Shown here piece after piece: positions 1 to 7,962 of a stretch of 64,000 bases of DNA (positions are counted from its first letter, which is position 1; every line of letters starts with the position of its first letter). The notes below the pieces were generated by a model, which worked only from the letters and a program-made list of their open reading frames with translations, was not told where the DNA came from and searched no databases. The DNA is from Comamonas sp. JUb58. Lineage in GTDB: Bacteria > Pseudomonadota > Gammaproteobacteria > Burkholderiales > Burkholderiaceae_C. A program made the translations under genes and the position numbers. Location: contig NZ_SOAL01000012.1 of NCBI RefSeq assembly GCF_004364775.1, positions 124,001 through 188,000 on the forward strand, in the 5' to 3' direction.

Positions 1-51
1 TGCGCCGCCCAGCAACAGGCCGTTGAGAACCAGTTGGATAAAAATTTCCAT
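1..51 (-). CDS. Branched-chain-type ABC transporter permease, LivH-like (partial, N-terminus only)
   Basis: Only the first 17 codons lie in the window, read leftwards from an ATG at 51: M-E-I-F-I-Q-L-V-L-N-G-L-L-L-G-G-A. This hydrophobic opening is typical of LivH-family inner-membrane permeases. It sits 196 nt downstream of a Liv-type periplasmic binding protein on the same strand, the usual order for these importers. The rest of the transporter (second permease and ATPases) is expected beyond the left edge. The family call rests on a short stretch plus context. Confidence 0.72.
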   Translation of the reverse strand, partial: MEIFIQLVLNGLLLGGA

Positions 52-177
52 AGTGCAACCCTTAGAAATACAAAGTCCGCGCGGCCTGTAGAAATGCGCC
101 GTGCGGACCCTTTGGTTTGCCTGGCATCACTGCCGACGGCAAGACCATCACAACCGGTCAACACATTTGGTGTAGCA

Positions 178-204
178 GGCAGCGGCACCCTGGGTGTCGC
201 TGCC
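178..204 (-). other. Intercistronic hairpin between binding protein and permease
   Basis: An inverted repeat with arms GGCAGCG and CGCTGCC encloses a second complementary pair, CACCC and GGGTG. No T-run follows on the minus strand, so it is not an obvious full terminator. Its place between a binding-protein gene and its permease fits a partial terminator or 3'-end protection that keeps binding-protein mRNA more abundant than permease mRNA. That role is inferred. Confidence 0.5.
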
Positions 205-247
205 CCGCCTGTTTTAGGTGTGTGTTGACGGCATGACAGCGAACGAC

Positions 248-1447
248 TTACTTGCTGAAGTTAGGCTTGCCTTGTGCCAGCGCGTCAGGCGCAATGGTGA
301 CCAGCTTGCCGTCTTGCCACTGCATGACATAGAAGGTCGATGCCTTGTTCTGGCCGTCTTCCCCAAAATCAAAGCCCCAGCCGTTGGCGGTTTCGCCAGC
401 GGGTTTTTTGTAGGCCAGCACTGCGGCGCGGATCTTGTCCTTATCGGTGGATTTGGCGTTGCCAATGGCTTCAAAGAAGGCCTTGGCACCCACATAGTTG
501 GTCAGACTGTGGCCCGACTGTGGTTCGCCCTTGTAGGTGGCGCGGTAGGCATCCAGGAATTTGTTCAGCCCAGGCGCGCCTGCCGGGTTGATGGATGACT
601 GCGGAAAGTCCAGGTCAAACACACCATTCATGTCGGCACCCACGGCCTTAGCTGTGTCGGCCAGCGAGTAGCCACCGCCAGCACCAATCACCACCTTAGG
701 CTTGAAGCCCGCCGAGCGCGCCTGGTTGAAGTAGAGGATGGCGTCGTTCTGGTACGCGGTTTGCAGCACCACGTTCACGTCCGAGCCCTTCAGGCGCAGG
801 ATCAGCGAAGACAGGTCGACCGTTTTGGAAGAATATGGCAGCACCTGGGCCACGTTGTAGCCCAGCTCTTGAGCGCGCTTTTTCTCGGTAGCGGCCACAT
901 CGGTTCCATAAGGGCCATCTTCATGGATGATGCCAATTTTGATGTCCTTGGCGTTCAGACCCATACCGGGGGCGATGATGTCGTGCAGCGCATCGACGAC
1001 TGCCACACCATAGAGTGCCGTGTTGGGATTGCTGCGGAACAGGTATTTGTAGCCCCGGGTGGTGACCTTGTGGGCCGTGGCACCCATTTCAAAATATGGA
1101 ACACCGGCCAGCTCAGTGACTGGCGTGGCTGCGTACGACACACCTGAGGCATAGCTGCCAAACACGCCCACCACGCCAGCAGAGATCAAACGCTTGGCTT
1201 CAGACACGGCCTGGGTGGGATCCACTGCATCGGCCTTGATGATGCTGATCTTCTCGCCATTCACCCCGCCAGCGGCATTGATCTCGTTGACAGCGACTTC
1301 CAGCCCGCGAAAACTCTCTTGCCCCAGCAGTGCCAGGTTGCCGCTGAATGGGAACAGCGCCCCTACCTTGACATCGGCCCAGGCGGCACCGGATGCCATG
1401 ACGCCGCACGCGCCAAGCGCCAGCACGATTTTCTTCAGCTTGATCAT
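248..1447 (-). CDS. Liv-type ABC transporter periplasmic substrate-binding protein
   Basis: This 399-aa protein has a Sec signal peptide (Lys-rich start, hydrophobic core, cleavage near AAWA-D at about residue 25). The mature start VKVGALFPFSGNLALLG is typical of type I periplasmic binding proteins of the LivJ/LivK family (Peripla_BP_6). It should capture a small solute for the permease that begins at 51. The ATG at 1447 has an AGGAG ribosome site 7 nt upstream. These proteins bind aliphatic or aromatic amino acids, amides, urea or aromatic acids, so the fold does not give the ligand. The neighbours (GMC oxidoreductase, split transketolase, BKACE) suggest a catabolic substrate rather than leucine. 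An AT-rich palindrome at 1500-1514 lies upstream. Confidence 0.9.
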   Translation of the reverse strand: MIKLKKIVLALGACGVMASGAAWADVKVGALFPFSGNLALLGQESFRGLEVAVNEINAAGGVNGEKISIIKADAVDPTQAVSEAKRLISAGVVGVFGSYASGVSYAATPVTELAGVPYFEMGATAHKVTTRGYKYLFRSNPNTALYGVAVVDALHDIIAPGMGLNAKDIKIGIIHEDGPYGTDVAATEKKRAQELGYNVAQVLPYSSKTVDLSSLILRLKGSDVNVVLQTAYQNDAILYFNQARSAGFKPKVVIGAGGGYSLADTAKAVGADMNGVFDLDFPQSSINPAGAPGLNKFLDAYRATYKGEPQSGHSLTNYVGAKAFFEAIGNAKSTDKDKIRAAVLAYKKPAGETANGWGFDFGEDGQNKASTFYVMQWQDGKLVTIAPDALAQGKPNFSK

Positions 1448-1499
1448 TGGTGTTGCTCCTTACTAATATTTAAATCAACCAGTGAATTTCAGGCTATTT

Positions 1500-1514
1500 G
1501 ATATATCATATATC
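1500..1514. promoter_or_regulatory. Candidate GntR operator A
   Basis: A perfect 7-1-7 palindrome (GATATAT, C, ATATATC) lies 53 nt upstream of the binding-protein start. Its right half, read on the minus strand, is GATATATGAT, the same ten bases found at 5942 and 10688 in front of two other promoters of this locus. The natural candidate to bind it is the FCD-type GntR protein encoded at 6022. Confidence 0.6.
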
Positions 1515-1607
1515 TTCACAAACGCGATTTTAGTGGCCTAAGGCACGGCACCCATTGGTAGTTTCCCTTTAAAGCCAGATCAAGATACGCAGGCAGCCGA
1601 CATATGC

Positions 1608-3212
1608 TCAAGCGGCCTGTACAGCATCCTCCAGCATCAAGGCGGCACCTCTTTCGGCCACCATCATCACGGCAGCCTGCGTGTTGCCCGACACCATGCG
1701 CGGCATCACGGATGCATCAATCACCCGCAAGCCCTGTACACCTCGCACGCGCAAACGCGGGTCGGTCACTGCTGCTGCATCGGCCCCCATACGGCAGGTG
1801 CCAATGGGGTGGTAGATGGTTTGGCCGTTGTGGCGCGCAAAGTCCAGCCATTCCTCATCGCTTTGCACCTGCTCACCGGGGCTGAGCTCCGATTCCACAT
1901 AGTGCTGCATGGCAGGCTGCTGCACGATACGCCGCGCCACCCGCATGCCCCCAATCAGGCTGTCGCGATCCACCTGCGCGCTCAACAAGTTGGGGCGTAT
2001 CGCAGGTTGCTGCTGCGGATCGGCCGACTGGATATGGATGCTCCCCACAGACTCTGGCCTCAACTGGGCAACACCGAGGGTCATACCCGGCTTGCGGTCA
2101 AGAATGCGCTCCGCTGCGTTGGCATAGCTGGCATGTACATAAAAGTACTGCACATCGGCCAAGGGCAGCTCAGGGCTTGATTTGACAAAGCCGTGTACCA
2201 GCCCCGTCCCCAGCGTGAGAATGCCTTTGTGCCGGGTGTAGTACTTGGCCACCTCCGCTGCCAAGCGCCAGCCGCGCGACATTTCATTCAAGGTGACCGT
2301 GTTCTTGACCCGCCAGTTCATGCGTGTGGCAAAGTGCTCACGGTAGTTTTCGCCCACCTGTGGCAGCGCCAATACCGGTGTAATACCCAAGCGCTGCAAT
2401 AGTTCTGGGTTGCCGATGCCCGAGAGCTCCAGCATTTGCGGCGACTGAATCGCCCCCATGGCCAGCACTGTCTCGCGCCCCGCTTGAACCCTGTGTTCTT
2501 GCCCCTGGTGGCGGTACACCACACCCGTACAGCGCTTGCCCTCCAGCACCAAACGGGTCACCGTCGCGCCGCTGATCACGCTGAGGTTGGGCCGTCCTTT
2601 GGCGGGTTGCAAATAGCCTTCCACCACGGACCATCGCTCTCCCCCGCGCTGCACCACCTGGTAGTAACCAAAGCCCTCTTGGGCCTGACCACTGTTGTAG
2701 TCCGGGTTCAATGGCTGGCCGTCTTCCATGGCGGCTCGCAAAAAGGCATCGGATATCGCGTAACGCTCGGCCACCGCCTCCAGCCACATGGGGCCGTGTT
2801 TGCCGCGAGATACGTCACCAGCTTCGTAGTGCTCAATCTGGCGGAACACGGGCTCGACATTGGCATAGCCCCAGCCGGTAGCGCCGGCCGCTTCCCAGCC
2901 GTCGTAGTCCTCAGGAATACCGCGCACATAGATCATGCCGTTGATCAAGGTGGAGCCACCCAGGCCTTTTCCCCGTGGCACGGAGATGACGCGGCCATGC
3001 ACATTGTCTTCAGGCTCGGTTTTGAAGCGCCAGTTGAAGTTGGGGTCGACGAGCAGCTTGGAAAAGCCAGCGGGGATCGATATCCACATGCTGCGCGCCT
3101 CCTGCCCGGCTTCCAGCAGCAACACCCGGTATTTGCCATTTTCCGTCAGGCGGTTAGCCAAGATGCAGCCAGCAGTACCACCACCTGCGATGATGTAGTC
3201 GTACTCTGCCAT
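1608..3212 (-). CDS. GMC-family FAD-dependent alcohol oxidoreductase
   Basis: This 534-aa flavoenzyme has the full glucose-methanol-choline architecture. An N-terminal ADP-binding motif (IIAGGGTAG, from about residue 6) is followed by a GMC signature region (GKGLGGSTLINGMIYVRG, near residue 80). The C-terminal active site has His468 in HPIGTCRMG and Asn510 in SGNTQA. The closest named relatives are choline dehydrogenases and alkanol or polyethylene-glycol dehydrogenases, which oxidise a primary alcohol to an aldehyde and pass electrons to the respiratory chain. It has no signal peptide. Its start lies 1 nt after the stop of the shikimate-dehydrogenase homologue, so the two are probably co-translated. 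The substrate is unknown. Choline is unlikely because no betaine-aldehyde dehydrogenase or betI is adjacent. Confidence 0.92.
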   Translation of the reverse strand: MAEYDYIIAGGGTAGCILANRLTENGKYRVLLLEAGQEARSMWISIPAGFSKLLVDPNFNWRFKTEPEDNVHGRVISVPRGKGLGGSTLINGMIYVRGIPEDYDGWEAAGATGWGYANVEPVFRQIEHYEAGDVSRGKHGPMWLEAVAERYAISDAFLRAAMEDGQPLNPDYNSGQAQEGFGYYQVVQRGGERWSVVEGYLQPAKGRPNLSVISGATVTRLVLEGKRCTGVVYRHQGQEHRVQAGRETVLAMGAIQSPQMLELSGIGNPELLQRLGITPVLALPQVGENYREHFATRMNWRVKNTVTLNEMSRGWRLAAEVAKYYTRHKGILTLGTGLVHGFVKSSPELPLADVQYFYVHASYANAAERILDRKPGMTLGVAQLRPESVGSIHIQSADPQQQPAIRPNLLSAQVDRDSLIGGMRVARRIVQQPAMQHYVESELSPGEQVQSDEEWLDFARHNGQTIYHPIGTCRMGADAAAVTDPRLRVRGVQGLRVIDASVMPRMVSGNTQAAVMMVAERGAALMLEDAVQAA

Positions 3213-3213
3213 A

Positions 3214-4017
3214 TCAGCCTTCGGCCTCAGCCCCGAGCATCTTGGCCATCAACTGGATCTGGCTGGCCAGCATGGGCGCACCGTACTGCACCGGACAGCC
3301 TATATTGAGCGCCGCGCGCAGCAAGGGGGTCACCTTGGGCTCCATGATGACTTCGCACACATACTGGTTCGGCCTGAGCCGGCTCACATCCAGCGGCAGC
3401 GCATCGCTTTCCTTCATGCCCAGCGATGTGCCGTTCACTACCAGATCGTGCCCCGAGGGGTCTGCCGTGCCAATGCGGATATCGGCATCAGGGTACAGCG
3501 ACAGGATGCGATCTTTCAAATCCTGCACCTTGGCCTGCGTGCGGTTGGCAATGGTCAGCATGGATACACCCGCCTGCACCAAGGCAAACCCAATGGCGTT
3601 GGCCGCACCACCCGCCCCCGCCAGGTAGGCCGTCTTCCCTTTGACAGGAATCTGCGCCTCATGCAGGCCGCCCACAAAGCCTTCGCCATCCAGCATATGC
3701 GCATACAAGCTGCCATCGGCATTGCGGCGGATCACGTTGGCCGCGCCAATTTTACGGGCCACGGGCGATACCTGGTCCACCAAGTCCAGCACCGCCGTTT
3801 TATGCGGCATCGTCACAATCACGCCGCCCAGACTTTGCATGGTGCGAAACCCGGCCATGGCGGCAGCCAGGCCATCGGGTTGGACGTGAAACGGCACGCA
3901 TACCCCATCAAAGCCAGTGCGCGCGAAATGCTCGTTCAGGCGCTGCGGGGTTTTTACGTGGTAGATGGGATCGGCAATGATGCCGAAGACACGTGTGTTG
4001 CCTGAGATTTCTTTCAT
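3214..4017 (-). CDS. Shikimate dehydrogenase-family NAD(P) oxidoreductase with altered substrate motif
   Basis: This 267-aa protein has the AroE fold signals: VTMPHK (the catalytic Lys), AANVI (the conserved Asn) and a nucleotide loop AGAGGAANA. The N-terminal substrate loop, which in AroE reads like HSxSP with two hydroxyls contacting the carboxylate, is HVKTP here, so the first Ser is Val. The usual NTDGxG element is replaced by MLDGEGF, keeping the Asp but losing Asn-Thr. Dehydrogenation of a cyclic or linear polyol other than shikimate is therefore likely. The gene overlaps the transketolase C-part by 4 nt (ATGA) and precedes the GMC gene by 1 nt, so it belongs to a catabolic operon rather than to aromatic biosynthesis. 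Confidence 0.85.
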   Translation of the reverse strand: MKEISGNTRVFGIIADPIYHVKTPQRLNEHFARTGFDGVCVPFHVQPDGLAAAMAGFRTMQSLGGVIVTMPHKTAVLDLVDQVSPVARKIGAANVIRRNADGSLYAHMLDGEGFVGGLHEAQIPVKGKTAYLAGAGGAANAIGFALVQAGVSMLTIANRTQAKVQDLKDRILSLYPDADIRIGTADPSGHDLVVNGTSLGMKESDALPLDVSRLRPNQYVCEVIMEPKVTPLLRAALNIGCPVQYGAPMLASQIQLMAKMLGAEAEG

Positions 4018-5021
4018 GCGATAGACCCTTGTTTTTTGTTGTTGCGCTCAAGCTGGCTGCGGGCCACCTCTGCGATGCCGGCACCGTCCAGCTGGTAGTG
4101 TGCGTAAAGCGTTGTGGGCGGAGCAATCAGGGAATACTCGTCCTGAATACCATGGCGCACCAAGCGCACTCCCAGGCCTTCATCGGCCAGCACCTCGGCC
4201 ACCGCCGCGCCCAGGCCGCCCAGCACGTTGTGCTCTTCGACGGTCATCAGCGTTTTGGACAGGCTGGCCGCACGCAGCACGGCGTCGCGGTCCAGCGGTT
4301 TGATGGTGTGCATATCGATCACGCCCACTGACAAGCCTTGCTTGCGCAGCCGCTCGGCCGCTTCCAATGCGCCGCTGACGGCCATGCCGCAGGCGATGAT
4401 ATTGAGATCGCTGCCTTCCGAATGCACAAGGGCCTTGCCAAATTCAAAGGCTGTGTTGGCGGTGTACACCGCCGGCTCGCGGCCACGGCCAATGCGAAAA
4501 TAAATGGGCTCTGGCCAATGCACAGACGCCTTGATGGCAGACGCCAGCTGCTCACCATCGGCGGGCGACACCACGGTTAACCCAGCAATGGCGCGCATGG
4601 TGGAAATATCTTCGGTCGCGTGGTGGGATGTGCCATAAAAACCCAGGCTGATGCCGGTGTGGTGCCCGATTAAGCGCACAGGCAGCTTGGTATAGGCCAC
4701 ATCCATGCGAATCTGCTCACAGCACAGCAAACCCAGGAAGGAGGCAAAGGTGGCCACAAACGGCATCAAGCCCGTGGTGGCCATGCCAGCGGCGGCAGAC
4801 ACCATGTTCTGCTCCGAAATGCCAAACTGCACATAGCGCTCTGGGTATTGCTTGGCAAACAGGTTCAGGCCGTTGGAATACTGCAGATCTGCCGACCCGG
4901 CGACCACCGGATGACCTTCTTTGGCCAGATCAATCAGCGCATTGGAGAGGTAAGACAGTCCCGGCGTCACCGCGTTAAGAGAACGGTATTGCCAAGAATC
5001 CTGGGAGAGTAACTGGGTCAT
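4014..5021 (-). CDS. Transketolase, C-terminal section (split enzyme)
   Basis: The 335-aa protein covers the pyrimidine-binding and C-terminal domains of a transketolase. The segment SEQNMVSAAAGMA carries the Glu that activates the thiamine ring, and a His-rich GHHTGISLGFYGTSHH segment follows. It should pair with the N-terminal section encoded just upstream to form a thiamine-diphosphate enzyme that moves two-carbon ketol units. The ATG at 5021 has an AAGG element 8 nt upstream. An in-frame TTG at 5039 is the alternative start. It overlaps the next gene by ATGA. Split transketolases of this kind occur in catabolic operons, so a role apart from the pentose-phosphate pathway is likely. Confidence 0.92.
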   Translation of the reverse strand: MTQLLSQDSWQYRSLNAVTPGLSYLSNALIDLAKEGHPVVAGSADLQYSNGLNLFAKQYPERYVQFGISEQNMVSAAAGMATTGLMPFVATFASFLGLLCCEQIRMDVAYTKLPVRLIGHHTGISLGFYGTSHHATEDISTMRAIAGLTVVSPADGEQLASAIKASVHWPEPIYFRIGRGREPAVYTANTAFEFGKALVHSEGSDLNIIACGMAVSGALEAAERLRKQGLSVGVIDMHTIKPLDRDAVLRAASLSKTLMTVEEHNVLGGLGAAVAEVLADEGLGVRLVRHGIQDEYSLIAPPTTLYAHYQLDGAGIAEVARSQLERNNKKQGSIA

Positions 5022-5061
5022 GGGGCAAGCCTTGATCAAATGGATGGAGTGAAGAGCCGCA

Positions 5062-5919
5062 TCAGATATCGCGGGACAGAATTTCTTCTACCGCACGCTG
5101 CGCATCTGGCGGTGCCAGGTAACCCAGGTGCCATCCCGGTTCGGTTTCCATATACCCCACGCCTTTGCCCTTGACGGTGCGGGCAATCACACAGGCTGGT
5201 TTCGTGCGCGCATCATCGGCCCGCAATATGCGCAACAACGTGGTCAGCGCCTGCAAGTCGTGGCCATCCACCTCATGCACTTGCCAGCCAAAACTGCGCC
5301 ATTTGTCAGCCAGTGACTCCACACCAATCACGTCATCCACACGCCCATCGAGCTGGTAGCCATTGCGGTCCACAATGGCAATCAGACGCGAGAGTTGGTG
5401 ATGGGCCGCAAACAGTGCGGCTTCCCACACCTGGCCTTCCTGCATCTCCCCATCACCCAGCATGACAAAGGTGCTGAAATCGCGCTTTTGCATCCGCGCG
5501 GCGACCGCCATGCCTGCGCCGTTGGACAGCGCGTGGCCGATTGAGCCCGAGCTGAAATCCACGCCCGGCACCTTGGTCATGTCCGGGTGGTCGCCCAGTG
5601 GACTACCCAGACGGGTGTAGCCATCGAGCAAACTGGCATCAAAGAACCGCAGATCTGCCAGCACCGGGAACAGGCCCACGGCAGCATGCCCTTTGCCCAT
5701 GAGAAAACGGTCACGGTCCGGCCAGGCCGCTTCGCCCGGGCGTAAACGCATCACCCCGTAGTAGAGGCTGGCGAATATCTCCGCGCAGGAGAACACCGAA
5801 CTGTAGTGCCCTACTTTGGCTATTTCGATCTGGCGAATGGTCTCCAAACGGATGAACCGGGCCCGCTCTTTCAATGTCTCCAGCTCTGCTGCCGACAGAG
5901 CGCAGGAACTTTCTGGCAT
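5062..5919 (-). CDS. Transketolase, N-terminal section (split enzyme)
   Basis: The 285-aa protein is the thiamine-diphosphate/Mg-binding half. It holds GHAAVGLFP, GSIGHALSNG and the cofactor motif that starts GDGEMQEGQVWEA and ends IVDRN, about 30 residues in all. It is the first gene of a leftward operon: N-section, 40 nt to the C-section, shikimate-dehydrogenase homologue, GMC oxidoreductase. The ATG at 5919 has a strong AAGGAG 5 nt upstream. Directly in front lies the AT-rich operator at 5942, so expression is probably controlled by the divergent GntR gene. Confidence 0.93.
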   Translation of the reverse strand: MPESSCALSAAELETLKERARFIRLETIRQIEIAKVGHYSSVFSCAEIFASLYYGVMRLRPGEAAWPDRDRFLMGKGHAAVGLFPVLADLRFFDASLLDGYTRLGSPLGDHPDMTKVPGVDFSSGSIGHALSNGAGMAVAARMQKRDFSTFVMLGDGEMQEGQVWEAALFAAHHQLSRLIAIVDRNGYQLDGRVDDVIGVESLADKWRSFGWQVHEVDGHDLQALTTLLRILRADDARTKPACVIARTVKGKGVGYMETEPGWHLGYLAPPDAQRAVEEILSRDI

Positions 5920-5941
5920 GGATGCTCCTTTTAAAATATAT

Positions 5942-5956
5942 GATATATGATATACT
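5942..5956. promoter_or_regulatory. Candidate GntR operator B in the divergent promoter region
   Basis: The AT-rich block at 5934-5956 contains GATATATGATATACT, an imperfect version of the palindrome at 1500. It lies 23 nt upstream of the transketolase N-section and 66 nt upstream of the divergent regulator. A site here could control both genes, including autoregulation. The assignment is inferred from repetition at three promoters. Confidence 0.6.
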
Positions 5957-6021
5957 AAGTTTCGCGTTATGCAAGTACTCCGTTAGAATCAGCCTATCGC
6001 AAAATTCAGCCCTGCACATCC

Positions 6022-6735
6022 ATGCCCAGCCTCAAACCAGTCAAGAAAGAAAACCTCTCCCACAAGGTCTACACCGAGATCCGCAATGCCCTCATTGACG
6101 GCCAGTACGAGCCCGGTGAGCGCCTGATCATCAGCGACCTGGCCAAGGAAATGGATGTGTCGATCACGCCCGTGCGGGAAGCGATCTTTCGACTGATCAG
6201 TGAACAGGGCCTGGAAATGCAGGCCGCCACAGCGGTGTATGTGCCGTACGTCGATTCGGAAAAGCTGCGCGAAATCCAGCAAATCCGCTTTCACCTGGAA
6301 GGCATGGGCGCTGCCGAAGCCGCACATCACATCACGCGCAAGCAACTCGACCACCTGAAGGCGCTGCAAAAAGAGTTTTTGGCCAATACCGCCAGTGACC
6401 CCAAGCGCGCCAGCCACCTGAACCGCAAGTTCCACTTCGCGCTGCTGGAAGCGGCGAAAAAGCCGGTGCTGCGCACCACGGTGGAGGCGTTCTGGGTCAT
6501 CACCGGGCCTATCCTCAAAGTCTTCCACATCAAGACGGCCGGTATTGACTACAAGCAAGACCAGCACCGCCATGAGGCCGTGCTCGATGCACTGGAAGCC
6601 CGAGACCCGCAAGCCGCCGCCAAGGCCATACAAGACGACATTGCCTGGGGCGGAAAAATCATGATCGACTGGCTCGTCAAGCGCGAGCAGGAAAGCCAAG
6701 CGCAAGAGCCAGAGGTCAGCCACGCCCGCAGATAG
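6022..6735 (+). CDS. GntR-family transcriptional regulator, FCD (FadR) subfamily
   Basis: This 237-aa protein has an N-terminal winged helix-turn-helix (about residues 10-75, including ALIDGQYEPGERLIISDLA and VSITPVREAIFRL), typical of GntR. A helical FCD effector domain follows (about 85-215, with RFHLEGMGAAEAA and His-containing helices). Such proteins bind small carboxylates or sugar acids and usually repress a nearby catabolic operon. The gene is divergent from the transketolase operon, shares its AT-rich operator region, and is followed after 33 nt by the glycerol-dehydrogenase-like gene. The ligand is unknown and probably a pathway intermediate. Confidence 0.93.
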   Translation: MPSLKPVKKENLSHKVYTEIRNALIDGQYEPGERLIISDLAKEMDVSITPVREAIFRLISEQGLEMQAATAVYVPYVDSEKLREIQQIRFHLEGMGAAEAAHHITRKQLDHLKALQKEFLANTASDPKRASHLNRKFHFALLEAAKKPVLRTTVEAFWVITGPILKVFHIKTAGIDYKQDQHRHEAVLDALEARDPQAAAKAIQDDIAWGGKIMIDWLVKREQESQAQEPEVSHARR

Positions 6736-6768
6736 CTGCGAGCCCCACCCTCCCCAACCAGCACAAGC

Positions 6769-7836
6769 ATGTTCAAAATCTTTGGAGCCCCCTCTCGCTA
6801 CGTACAAGGCCCTGGCGCATTGCAAACCCTGGGCGAGCATATCCGCATGCTTGGCCACAGTGCCACCTTGGTGATCGACAGCTTTGTCCACGACCAATAT
6901 GGCGAGCACATTGCCGCCATTTGCGCCAAGCACGAAGTAGCGCTGACCGTGCTGTTGGTGCAAGGTGATTTGACGCCCGAGTCGATCGCTGCGCTGTGCG
7001 AGCAGGCGCTCCAAAGTAAGGCCGAAGTGATTGTGGCTGCTGGTGGCGGTAAATCGCTGGATGCCGGCAAAGGCGTGGCCAAGGCCACCGGGCGGCCGCT
7101 GATCACGGTGCCCACCGTGGCCTCCAACGACGCCCCCACCAGCAAAAACTATGTGCTGTATGACGCACATCACCGCTTGCTGGCGGTAGAGCATATGCGC
7201 ATGAATCCTGCCGCCGTCGTGGTGGACACCAGCATCATCGCCGCTGCACCGCGCCACTTTTTCTTGGCCGGCATCGGCGACGCGATCTCCAAAAAATTTG
7301 AAGCGGAGCAATGTTTTGCCAGCGTCGGCCGCAATATGTATGACGGCCAATCCACACTGACCGCGCGAGCCATTGCCCAGGCCTGCCTCGAGACCCTGCT
7401 GGCGGATGGCGAGACCGCACTGCAGGCCGCCGGCACCGGCGAACCCACGCCGGCTTTTGAGCGCAGCGTGGAAGCGATGATTTTGATGAGTGGCTTGGGC
7501 TTTGAAAGCGGCGGCCTGTCGATTGCCCATGCGCTGACCCGTGGGCTGCCCCATATCCCTGGCGTGGCAACGGCCCTGCACGGCCTGCAAGTAGCCGTGG
7601 GCCTGCTGATCCAGCTGGACCTGGAAGAGCGCAGCGACAACAGCTTGGATACTGTGCGCGCATGGTATGGCCGCATGGGCCTGCCCACCCGTCTGCGCGA
7701 CATCGGCGCACAAGCCACCAGCGATGAGCAATGGCGTACCGCCGCCCGTCTGACACTGGAGGCACGCCACGCAGCCAACTTCAAGTGCCAGCTCGACGTG
7801 GACACCCTGGTCAGTGCCCTGCAACGCCATAGCTGA
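6769..7836 (+). CDS. Glycerol dehydrogenase-like iron/zinc-containing alcohol dehydrogenase
   Basis: The 355-aa protein matches the GldA branch of group III metal-dependent dehydrogenases. It has the NAD loop GGGKSLDAGKG, PTVASNDAPTS, and three metal-ligand regions: Asp in GIGDAISKKFE, His in SGGLSIAHA and His in ATALHGLQVAVG. This family oxidises a secondary hydroxyl of small polyols (glycerol, butanediol, 1-amino-2-propanol) with NAD. It lies 33 nt after the GntR gene and probably shares its transcript, which ends at the hairpin at 7881-7919. Glycerol itself is not assured as substrate, since no dihydroxyacetone kinase is adjacent. Confidence 0.9.
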   Translation: MFKIFGAPSRYVQGPGALQTLGEHIRMLGHSATLVIDSFVHDQYGEHIAAICAKHEVALTVLLVQGDLTPESIAALCEQALQSKAEVIVAAGGGKSLDAGKGVAKATGRPLITVPTVASNDAPTSKNYVLYDAHHRLLAVEHMRMNPAAVVVDTSIIAAAPRHFFLAGIGDAISKKFEAEQCFASVGRNMYDGQSTLTARAIAQACLETLLADGETALQAAGTGEPTPAFERSVEAMILMSGLGFESGGLSIAHALTRGLPHIPGVATALHGLQVAVGLLIQLDLEERSDNSLDTVRAWYGRMGLPTRLRDIGAQATSDEQWRTAARLTLEARHAANFKCQLDVDTLVSALQRHS

Positions 7837-7880
7837 TATCCAGCATAGGTGATTTCCCGCTCTTGCTGCGTGCAGCATCC

Positions 7881-7919
7881 AAAAAGGGCCTGCATGTTGA
7901 GCAATGCAAGCCCTTTTTT
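7881..7919. terminator. Bidirectional rho-independent terminator
   Basis: Arms AAAAGGGC(c)TGCAT and ATGCA(a)GCCCTTTT flank a short loop. The hairpin has a T-run on the plus strand and an A-run that gives T on the minus strand. It separates the converging glycerol-dehydrogenase-like gene and the BKACE gene. Confidence 0.85.
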
Positions 7920-7962
7920 GAGCAGGCCCAGTCACGGCCCCGATAAGGATCCTGGCATTCAA

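Noticed and set aside
5989..7962. A 657-codon open frame on the minus strand
   Set aside because: It is antisense to the clear GntR and glycerol-dehydrogenase-like genes and has no family features. High GC makes such long shadow frames common.
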